Both the position numbers and the translations under genes were made by a program. 64,000 nucleotides of DNA from Symsagittifera roscoffensis (Eukaryota > Xenacoelomorpha > Acoela > Convolutidae). Positions 11,195 through 18,420 of this stretch are shown in pieces. The stretch is from NCBI RefSeq assembly GCF_963678635.1, contig NC_087066.1, positions 8,833,954-8,897,953 on the forward strand, written 5' to 3'. Numbering within the stretch: the stretch's first letter is position 1; the number at the start of each line of letters is the position of its first letter. The notes beneath the pieces were generated by a model. That model was not told where the DNA came from. It worked only from the letters and a program-made list of their open reading frames with translations, and did not search any database.

Positions 11195-11971
11195 TTATAT
11201 AAACTTGAAGCTTTTCCATGAAACTTTACCATGAGTTGCCACAGAGGGGTCTTCTTTAAATAATAATAAATAATAATTTTTGAATTTTATCTTTGCTTTT
11301 CTGTATGTTACTATGTCTTTAAAATTGACTTTATCATCTGTTAGTTTGTTCCAGATTATGACGGACTTTTTGAAGAAGCAATTTTCTATGTATTGCCCAT
11401 TGTATCTGTCGCCGAAATAAAATTTTTTGTTTCTTCTATTAATATCTATTTGGTGGTTATCATACTCAATGATATAATAAGCTGGCAATAATTGGTGTTG
11501 TATTTTCCAAAAGTGACATAATATTTTATGGTCCAGAAACATTGTTACTGGTAATATATTGTGTTTTAGCTTCAAGTCTGAAGATGAGTCGTATTTTGCA
11601 CGATCGCAGCAAGTTTTTACTGCCCAGCTTAACTGTTTTTCCAGAGATATCATTAGATTAGCGGATATTCCACTTAAAAGAATTGCTGGGTAATGCAAAT
11701 GACTAATTACCAGTGCATGTATTATCAAGAGTCTTGTTTTCACTGGCAATGGCTTTTTGATTGATTGAACTGTTTTTATTCCGCATGCCATTTTCCTGAG
11801 AATATTTTTGATTTCATCTTGGAATGTGAGAAACTGATCTAAAACTACTCCTAGGTATTTAACATTGGTTTTTTCCTCAATTATTTTATCATCTAGAGTT
11901 ATAGTATACTTTTCATCCTTTTTCCTTGAAAGTTTTTTGCTAAAAACGATGAGTTCTGTTTTTTTTTGCAT
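11195..11971 (-). pseudogene. C-terminal 258 codons of the old LINE ORF2
   Basis: This is the longest intact stretch of the old LINE: the thumb and post-RT region (KTELIVFSKKL, NVKYLGVVLDQFLTFQDEI, ISHLHYPAILLSG). The pattern YLGVxLD...LxFxxHI is typical of Jockey-type RT thumbs. It begins within the RT, immediately after the YADD region, so the ATG at 11971 is only an internal Met. It ends at a TAA/TGA just before an AT-rich tail. Confidence 0.85.
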
Positions 11972-13242
11972 TCAATTGAAGTGAGTGTTCTAAAAAATAA
12001 TTTGACAATAGACTGCAATTGGCTTTGAGTGCTTTAATAGCTTTTTGTGGATCGTTATTTTCACAGAATAGTAATGTATCATCCGCATATTGAACTATTT
12101 TACATGTTTTGTCAATTTGTTTGTTGGGATCGTTAATGTGGAGATTGAATATTAGAGGGCCAAGGACAGTGCCCTGTGGGACACCATGCTCAAGTGTAAT
12201 CCAATCGGATTAGGTGTTGTTAACAATTGTTTTCTGACTTCGGTTGGTGATAAAGGAATTGATCATTTCTATAGCTTCTTCGGAAAAATTTAACTCTTTT
12301 TGTTTTTGTTTAGGTAAGTATGATCAATAGAATCAAATGCTTTAGAGAGATCGAGTAAGGAACATGCTACAGTTTTGTTGATGTCTATTGCTTTTCTGAA
12401 TGCTTCAGTGCAATAAAGAATAGCGTCGATTGTTGAATATGATGTTCTGAACCCAAATTGGGTATTACTTAGTAATTTTTGGGAAATCAGATATTCGTTG
12501 ATTTGTTTATATAACAATTTTTCAAAAACTTTTGAAAAAGCCCCAGTTATAGAGATAGGCTTATAATTTTCTGGTAGTTCTGGATCTTCTTTTTTGTATA
12601 TTGGTGTGACTATTGCTTTTTTTAGCTTGCAAGGATATGTCTTGTTTTTCAAACTCATTGTATAGAAATGTCAGATGTGTGTATATTTCATTGCAGCCAT
12701 ACTTCAGTGCCCAGGCTGGAATTTTGGATGGACCTGGTGCCTTTTGACAATTCAAATTATGTATTTCTTTTTACATTCAGCTGATGTGATGAATCGGAAT
12801 GAAAATTTATTATTATTTCGAATTTTGGATGTAGAAGTCGGTGGATTTTGCCTGATTTTTGATTTTTTCTCATAAAAGCATCCAAGAGTTGAGAACTTGT
12901 AATTTAGCAGGTTCGGCATCTGTAAAATATTGGTTATGAAATCGCCGAAGGAGTTTCTAAGTAATGGAATGAGGTTGGAAGATTTTTTTGATTTTCTTGT
13001 ATCGTTTATTATACTCCATTTTTCGCGTTCGCTTTATTTTTCGAGTTAAACAGTTGGGAAATAAATTTATCATCTTCGTAGTTTACCTTTGGTTTGTCGT
13101 TGCGAATGAAAATAGTCTTCTGTGGGGCACATTCTTTAATGGTGTCAGCAATATTAGATGTGAAGATGTCGAGCATTATTTCGGGATTATTAATGCTATA
13201 GAAACTTCTTCAATTTATAGCTGATAGTTTTTGTTTGAATTT
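11195..13242 (-). mobile_element. Old LINE, 3' part (RT and C-terminus), interrupted
   Basis: The minus strand encodes an APE-type LINE ORF2: KAPGPSKIPAWALK (12600-12750), PENYKPISI and LLDLSKAFDSIDHTYL (12300-12650), GVPQGTVLGPL and QYADDTLLF (around 12080-12190), and then a 258-codon C-terminal stretch (11195-11971). Frameshifts and stops (near 12300 and 12600 and at 13200) show it is dead. Its 5' continuation is at 17866-18245: the two halves read into each other when the intervening 4.6-kb LINE is removed. An untranslated tail extends to roughly 11000. Confidence 0.9.
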
Positions 13243-13251
13243 GTAATTGGA

Positions 13252-13282
13252 GTTGTTGTTGTTGTTGTTGTTGTTGTTGTTG
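13252..13282 (-). repeat. (AAC)n 3' tail of the young LINE
   Basis: About ten GTT units on the plus strand (AAC on the element strand) lie directly beside the target-site duplication. Short microsatellite tails instead of poly(A) are typical of CR1/L2-type LINEs. Confidence 0.85.
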
Positions 13283-13328
13283 GGGATTCACAGCACTGCT
13301 GTTGGGAGTCTTGGTCCCGGCGTCTTCT

Positions 13329-16166
13329 CTAAAACAATGTCCACTTGTTTCTGCACGTGATACAATCACAGAATAATTGCCACGTGCACGTTGTCATTTC
13401 TGAAAATCTCTCGTTTACAAATTTCCACATCGTGTTTAAAATTCTCGTCTTGAGGCCGATTCGTTTATCAAAATGAATATATGGTTCTAATCGATTTACA
13501 ATCCTACTGGTTCTGAAAACAAATTCGTTTCTCGCTTTTTCCGTTCTCACTTTTCGCATCTCAAAAATTTCTATATTTCTAGCCCGTGTGGTTCGCCTGT
13601 TTAACACTATTTCATTTCGTTCATTAGAATCAAGACTGGCAAGAAGTAAGATGTTATTTAGCTGGATGAACATGGGCAGGGGTAAAATGTTTAGCAAGCG
13701 TAGTTCGTTGATGTACACTCCCGTTTTATTTCCAGTGATCCACCGGATTGCTTTCTTTTGAAATCGCTCCAACTGCAATTGATCCCCCCTCGATATATGT
13801 GTACATGAGAGTCCGTATAATAACACTGGGAGTATTAGTGACTTATACAGGCCTAACTTTACAAACGTATTTATCTTTGCTGATAGGTTTCTTCTCAGGA
13901 GGTACAGTACTTGGTTTGCCTTCTTTAATCTTGTTTCAATGTGTACCTTCCAACTTAAATCGCCCGACACAAAAATTCCCAGATCTTTCACAACCATCGA
14001 TGTTCCAAGCACTACACCAAAAAGCATAGAGTTGGCGTCTCCGCCCCTAAAACTTACTTTTGCACATTTATCTAGTGCTAATTCCATTTTGTTTTCAGTT
14101 ACCCACTGCTGAATTTTGTCCAGATCTTCTTGAATTTCAATTGATGTTTTTTTGATGGAAAGTAGTTTAAGATCATCCGCAAAAATATATGGTTCAGAGA
14201 ATTTGAGTACTTCAGGTAGGTCGTTAATAAAAATGCAAAAGAGCAGTGGTCCTAAAAGTGATCCTTGGGGAACACCACTAGTGACTTCTAAAACTTTTGA
14301 GCTGATATTGTCTACTCGTACAAACTGTTTCCTGTTTTTCAAATAGTCATAGAGTACCTCTAACATGCAGCCTCCTATTCCTATAAGTGCAACTTTCTTG
14401 AGTAGATCAAAATGCGGAACTTTATCAAAGGCTTTTGCAAAGTCAGTGTAGACTGCTACAATTTCTGCGTTTGAGTCATTGTCAAGCGCTTCATATATTT
14501 CTTTCAGGAAGGAGAGCATGTTTGTCAAAACTGATCTACCTTTAGTAAAACCGTGTTGATGTTTCGTCAAATACCAGGCAAAGTAAGGGTACAGGTCTTT
14601 GTATATACATTTTTCAAGGACTTTGCTGTCAATATTTAATAGCGATACTGGTCGATAGTTGTTCACCAATTTTCGGTCACCTTTTTTGTGAACAGGAGTA
14701 ACTGCAGCTGTTTTCCATGAATCAGGTATTTTTCGTAGGCGTTTTACGTTTCTCAAAATTTTGTTCATCGGTTTGCATATATTGCGGTTCGTTTTCTGAA
14801 AAAAGCTAGGTGGCAACCCATTTGGGCCGCGTGACTTTGTTACGTCCAGAGTTGATAAAATCTCACTTACTGTCTTTTTCGATATATCAAAATTCGTTAA
14901 CAAGGGATTTCCAAATTGAATATCTCTAATACTAAAACTTTCTTTAGGATTAAAAACTGAATGAAAGAAGTCGTTTAGCATGTTGACTTGTTCGTTTGGA
15001 TTTGTGCTTTCAACTTCATCTTTTATGAGTAACTTAGGAAGACTTGTATGTTTATTCAAGTTCTTTAGGTGTTTAAAAATTACATTAGTGTTCCGTGTTC
15101 TAAACAATTCCTCTTGGTAGTTTTTCCTGTCCACTTCCGATGATTCAGTTACTAAATTTTCAAACAGTTTAACTTGTTGTCTTCTGTAGTTGGTCGGTTT
15201 GAGTATACATGATTGCCGTTTTGTTTGTAACTTTTTGATCAAATTTGAAGTGCTACTTGTTATCCAAGGTGGAAGTGATTGCCTATGTCTTGTTCTGAGA
15301 GGCACAAAACTCTTAATGATTTCATCCAAATATTGGGTGTACTCCTCATGCATTTTGTTAATGTTTGTGTGGCATACTGGTTCAAATGGGTTCTCGTTTA
15401 TAAAATTGTTTATTCCTTCAAAATCGGCATTTCCAAAACTTCTAAAATTTTCCAAGTATGGTTTCGGCTCTGATACCGTGCATTCAATAGACAACATTAT
15501 GGCATTGTGATCTGAGCAGTCATAAATCTTGGAAACGTTAAAATCTTGTTCGGCACTTGTATAGCAATTCCGATAGAAGGCTACGTCTAGTATGTTCTTC
15601 ACACATGTTGGGAAATCTATCGCCTGCCTAAAGAGTCCATTTTCAAAAATTTGCAGTATTTGGTTTTCTTCCTCGTCAGTACTGGTGAGGGTGTTCCAGT
15701 TTGTTTCTGGGAAATTTAAATCCCCACATAAGAGAAACGGTTTGTTTTTAGGAATGGCTTTGATCAGTTGTTCAAATTCATGCACTTTGTATCTGTAATT
15801 ACTGTTTTTTGGCGGATTGTAGAATGAGCCAATTATCATTTCAGTTTGATGAAGTTTTATACTACATAGCACACATGAATCAGGAATGTCATGTTTGGTG
15901 GATAAGTCCTCGGTAATTAGACTATTCTTGACAGCTATTAGGCTGCCTCCGTGACAGTTTTTACCACTCACAATAGCTCTATCAGATCTATAGATGTTAT
16001 ATTCACTTAGAAAAAGCTCTGATGATTGAATATTCTCGTTAAGCCAAGTTTCGCTTAAGCATATGACATTAAAATTTCCAACTGCAATTGCATTTGCTAG
16101 CTTAGTTCTTCTCTCTATGTTGATTAGGCTTCTAGTATTTAGTTGCAGAATGTTGAGGAATCCTAG
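13329..16166 (-). CDS. LINE ORF2: APE endonuclease and reverse transcriptase
   Basis: 945 residues from the codon after the ORF1 UGA to a stop at 13329. The frame is identical to ORF1. The endonuclease begins at once: Asn of QLNTRSL is residue 10, the catalytic Glu of CLSETWL is residue 39, followed by LLCGDLNFPETNW and CSDHNAIML. RT motifs follow: WKTAAVTPVHKKGD, NNYRPVSLL, HGFTKGRSVLTNM, TDFAKAFDKVPH, SGVPQGSLLGPLLF and IFADDLKLL. The end carries CTWQLFCDCITC, a C-terminal motif of Jockey/CR1-group elements. The first Met in frame is residue 110, after two catalytic residues, so independent AUG initiation cannot give an active endonuclease. It nicks target DNA and primes reverse transcription. 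Confidence 0.93.
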   Translation of the reverse strand, partial: LGFLNILQLNTRSLINIERRTKLANAIAVGNFNVICLSETWLNENIQSSELFLSEYNIYRSDRAIVSGKNCHGGSLIAVKNSLITEDLSTKHDIPDSCVLCSIKLHQTEMIIGSFYNPPKNSNYRYKVHEFEQLIKAIPKNKPFLLCGDLNFPETNWNTLTSTDEEENQILQIFENGLFRQAIDFPTCVKNILDVAFYRNCYTSAEQDFNVSKIYDCSDHNAIMLSIECTVSEPKPYLENFRSFGNADFEGINNFINENPFEPVCHTNINKMHEEYTQYLDEIIKSFVPLRTRHRQSLPPWITSSTSNLIKKLQTKRQSCILKPTNYRRQQVKLFENLVTESSEVDRKNYQEELFRTRNTNVIFKHLKNLNKHTSLPKLLIKDEVESTNPNEQVNMLNDFFHSVFNPKESFSIRDIQFGNPLLTNFDISKKTVSEILSTLDVTKSRGPNGLPPSFFQKTNRNICKPMNKILRNVKRLRKIPDSWKTAAVTPVHKKGDRKLVNNYRPVSLLNIDSKVLEKCIYKDLYPYFAWYLTKHQHGFTKGRSVLTNMLSFLKEIYEALDNDSNAEIVAVYTDFAKAFDKVPHFDLLKKVALIGIGGCMLEVLYDYLKNRKQFVRVDNISSKVLEVTSGVPQGSLLGPLLFCIFINDLPEVLKFSEPYIFADDLKLLSIKKTSIEIQEDLDKIQQWVTENKMELALDKCAKVSFRGGDANSMLFGVVLGTSMVVKDLGIFVSGDLSWKVHIETRLKKANQVLYLLRRNLSAKINTFVKLGLYKSLILPVLLYGLSCTHISRGDQLQLERFQKKAIRWITGNKTGVYINELRLLNILPLPMFIQLNNILLLASLDSNERNEIVLNRRTTRARNIEIFEMRKVRTEKARNEFVFRTSRIVNRLEPYIHFDKRIGLKTRILNTMWKFVNERFSEMTTCTWQLFCDCITCRNKWTLF

Positions 16167-16169
16167 TCA
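16163..16169 (-). promoter_or_regulatory. UGA-CUAG stop-codon readthrough signal between ORF1 and ORF2
   Basis: On the coding strand the ORF1 stop and its 3' context read TGA CTAG. UGA followed by CUAG is the best-known efficient readthrough context in animal mRNAs and some viruses. ORF2 continues in the same frame without any start codon before its catalytic residues. The motif itself is directly seen; its function is inferred. Confidence 0.75.
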
Positions 16170-17063
16170 ATGCTGGGGTTCCTGAACTTCAGTGTCAATA
16201 GTTACTTTCACACCATCATTGAACAATTCTAGATTCCTTATTTTCAGCTTTTCGCGAGGAACGCCTTCATCTAGTAGTTGTCTTCGTTTCTTAAGGATTT
16301 CGTTCTCTTTAATTGCACTCTCTTTGGTCAATGCTGGTAGCAGGTAGACCTCTTTTTCGACCAATTGTTCTCGCTTTTCTCGGCTTTTTGCTAGTACTAG
16401 TCGTGCTTCATGTTCGCTAGGTACAGTTACCAGCAGTGTTCTTGGCTTCATTCGATTACGATCAAATTTTCCCAGTCGTTTTAGTTCTATTATTTTCGGC
16501 TTCACTCCAATTATGTCTAGTATTTCGTTTACTTCGTCATTTGTTGGGACAAGGTTTTCTCCTTTTGTTTTCTCAGGGTCCTCTTTGACCCCTTGTATCC
16601 TAAAACTTTGATTTATGTTGTGATCAGAGTTAGATCTGGCAGCATGTTGAGTGGTTTGAGCTTGATTTATCCGGGTGGTGGTTTCAGCAGCTACAACGGC
16701 ACTATAAGTTTTTTCCACTTTATCGCATGTCGTTTTCATTGCATTTCCAATTTTTTGATCTACTAAATCGGTAAGTCTTCTTTCCATGCTTTTAAGGCTT
16801 TCAGTTACATCAATGTTTGAGAGCTTCTCGTCTATGTTGGCCAGGGTTTTGCATCTTATAAAGTTGTCTCGTTCATTATTTTGCACACAAGTATTACAAA
16901 GCAACATGACATTCGGCCCTAGTTCTTTTATTCCATTTATGGCCACTAGAGACAACCCAACACAAGTTGGTTCCAAATGCATTTGAGCGTTGCATGCGAC
17001 ACAAGTGTATGTTTTCTCGTTGCTGGCAAAGCCTCTTTTACATGTTTTGCAGTTTTTGCCCAT
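16167..17063 (-). CDS. LINE ORF1: PHD-finger RNA-binding protein
   Basis: 298 residues. The N-terminal ~65 residues hold a PHD-like zinc finger (CKTCKRGFAS..., YTCVACNAQMH, MLLCNTCVQNN: C2-C2-H-C2 pattern). Then come a helical segment with a Ser/Thr/Gln-rich linker and a C-terminal RRM/CTD-like region (SFRIQGVKED, KRLGKFDRNRMKPRTLLVTV, LAKSREKREQL) as in many LINE ORF1 proteins. It should bind the element RNA in the RNP; the PHD finger may read chromatin. It ends GAA-GTT-CAG-GAA-CCC-CAG-CAT-TGA, and the frame continues open past this UGA into the endonuclease (see ORF2). Start chosen: ATG at 17063, the first Met just before the zinc finger. Confidence 0.88.
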   Translation of the reverse strand: MGKNCKTCKRGFASNEKTYTCVACNAQMHLEPTCVGLSLVAINGIKELGPNVMLLCNTCVQNNERDNFIRCKTLANIDEKLSNIDVTESLKSMERRLTDLVDQKIGNAMKTTCDKVEKTYSAVVAAETTTRINQAQTTQHAARSNSDHNINQSFRIQGVKEDPEKTKGENLVPTNDEVNEILDIIGVKPKIIELKRLGKFDRNRMKPRTLLVTVPSEHEARLVLAKSREKREQLVEKEVYLLPALTKESAIKENEILKKRRQLLDEGVPREKLKIRNLELFNDGVKVTIDTEVQEPQH

Positions 17064-17074
17064 TTTTGCTTATA

Positions 17075-17210
17075 CTATGGATAGAAAAACAGTTAAGCCT
17101 GGTGGTTCCCGAAAAGGGGAGGCCTGTGGCTCACTCAGGGGAAAAGAAGAAATAGACAAACCTGGTGGTTCCCGAAAAGGGGAGGCCTGCGGTTCACTAT
17201 TTCTACTTAC
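17075..17210 (-). other. Inter-ORF spacer with a duplicated 38-bp unit and splice-like ends
   Basis: Two near-identical 38-bp units (plus strand 17098-17135 and 17161-17198, period 63, two mismatches) contain TTCCCGAAAAGGGGAGGCCT. On the coding (minus) strand the spacer opens with GTAAGT right after the esterase stop, and closes with a pyrimidine-rich TTTTTCTATCCATAG just before the PHD-ORF start. It could be a small intron, or a promoter or internal-initiation region. The sequence does not decide between these. Confidence 0.5.
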
Positions 17211-17211
17211 G

Positions 17212-17805
17212 TTAATAGGGGCACTGACAGTTCTTGAAACGACACTCGTAATATACCAGATGTCCTTCTGTATTGCAGATGTTCGAATGTTTATCGTATA
17301 AGATTTTATTCTTGAGAATACTTTTAATGCCCTTCAGACCTTCTTCACTGAGGTGCACTTCGTCAGTTTTCAAATGATATGAGCTGTGGATTTTTTCACT
17401 CACTCCTCTAAACTTCCAAGTTCCTTTTATCTTTCTTAGGAATTCGTTTATTTTTGCAGATCGAGCTCGGTTCTCACTACGATGAGGGATTCCGATGACG
17501 AAAACTTTTTTGGCTCGTTCACACAGCTCCTCGGCTAGCTTCGACAGTTCTTCAGCAATGTCGCCTGCAGGTATACTGGAGGGGTCTTTTCCGTTGAAGG
17601 CGTCGTTTCCGCCGATGAGCAGAGCGATGATGTTGAATTTGTCTTTCTCGGGTAAGAAGTTTTGGACCGCACCAATTCGGGCCCCAGGTAGGGACAAGAT
17701 ATTGAAATTTGGAAAATCAAGATGGCGTGCTTGAGAATCCGCAATCAGGAGATTTTTTGAAGATGATGTCTTGAGCAAGTGATATCTTCTGTCGGACAAT
17801 TTCAT
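17212..17805 (-). CDS. LINE-encoded SGNH/GDSL-type esterase ORF
   Basis: A 197-residue protein. Block I is LLIADSQARHLDFPNF (nucleophile Ser in ADSQ), block III is LLIGGNDAFNG (the GxND Asn), and the C-terminal DEVHLSEEGL carries the Asp-x-x-His pair. All catalytic positions of the SGNH hydrolase fold are present. Esterase domains are established in ORF1 proteins of CR1/L2-type LINEs, where they are thought to aid membrane or RNP interactions; the substrate is unknown. The ATG at 17805 follows a ~60-nt leader and is the first Met of the frame. The TAA stop is at 17212-17214, and the next ORF starts 148 nt downstream in another frame. Confidence 0.85.
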   Translation of the reverse strand: MKLSDRRYHLLKTSSSKNLLIADSQARHLDFPNFNILSLPGARIGAVQNFLPEKDKFNIIALLIGGNDAFNGKDPSSIPAGDIAEELSKLAEELCERAKKVFVIGIPHRSENRARSAKINEFLRKIKGTWKFRGVSEKIHSSYHLKTDEVHLSEEGLKGIKSILKNKILYDKHSNICNTEGHLVYYECRFKNCQCPY

Positions 17806-17865
17806 CGCGGGGCAACCATTGCTACCCCGGTAAACATTTCAACTATCTGAAACTATTATCACGGA

Positions 17866-18245
17866 GTAATTGGATTTGTCATATATTTTGCGTTTGATTG
17901 GTCTTACATTGTTGTTCAGCTTAAGTTCTGTAATGAATGCTGTTGCTTGGTGGTCGGTCTTAATTGGTGGTGTGAATACTATTGAATTATTTGTTAGATC
18001 TTTTATGCCTAGGTCGGTGATAATATAGTCAATTAGTGCTATTGAGTGAGTAGGTGTTAATTTGTTAGTGACGTCCAGATTATATGGTATTAGGATTGTA
18101 TCTAAAGACTGTTTGTCGTCTTCGTTGAGATAGTTGAAATTGTAATCTCCTAGTAAAATTAGCTTGATAAAATTGTTCGTTTTTGAAGAAGCCTTTCTGC
18201 TGGTATAACAGTTAAAAATCCAATTTTTCAGCTTTTCTTGGACTT
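17866..18245 (-). mobile_element. Old LINE, 5' part (endonuclease fragment)
   Basis: The minus strand reads the second half of an APE endonuclease: LILLGDYNFNYLN (the GDxN block), ALIDYIITD and KTDHQATAF (the DH block). It breaks at ...RKIYDKSNY exactly where the young LINE is inserted; the frame resumes at 13251 as SNYKFKQKLSA. The element is 5'-truncated near 18245, about 175 bp from the NAT10 start codon, and points the opposite way. Confidence 0.88.
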
Positions 18246-18420
18246 TAAATTAAACATAAATTGTTCAAGTTACTCCTTTATGTGCCATATTTTTGCACTT
18301 AGTCCATTTTTAATTGACGTGTTTTGTTGAAAGTTATATGTGTCATTATTGTTATCGCAATTCGTGCGAAACTCTGCTTCGCCTCTGTGTGAAACGTTTT
18401 CGTAAGTTTCAGGTTGAAAT
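18246..18420 (+). promoter_or_regulatory. Putative NAT10 promoter / 5'UTR region
   Basis: The only DNA between the truncated LINE and the NAT10 ATG. It contains a CRE-like TTGACGTG and, at 18353-18395, a block (CTCTGCTTCGCCTCTGTGTG) matching the 3' end of a dispersed repeat family also found at 20119-20150, 24727-24765 and 29385-29425. A pyrimidine-poor TAAGTTTCAG lies just before the ATG and could be a splice acceptor (5'UTR intron or trans-splice site). No TATA box is obvious. Confidence 0.4.

Larger units (their letters stand above)
13252..17865 (-). mobile_element. Young, apparently full-length LINE (SGNH / PHD / EN-RT)
   Basis: A 4614-bp element on the minus strand, bounded by a perfect 9-bp target-site duplication, GTAATTGGA on the plus strand (13243-13251 and 17866-17874). 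Order from its 5' end: about 60 nt leader, SGNH-hydrolase ORF (17805-17212), 148-nt spacer with two repeat units, PHD-finger ORF1 (17063-16167), ORF2 with APE endonuclease and RT (16166-13329), short 3'UTR, and a (AAC)n tail (13252-13282). All three ORFs are uninterrupted, which suggests recent activity. The esterase and PHD domains in one element are known for CR1-like LINEs; the split arrangement here is described under the findings. It is inserted into the endonuclease coding region of an older LINE. Confidence 0.95.
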
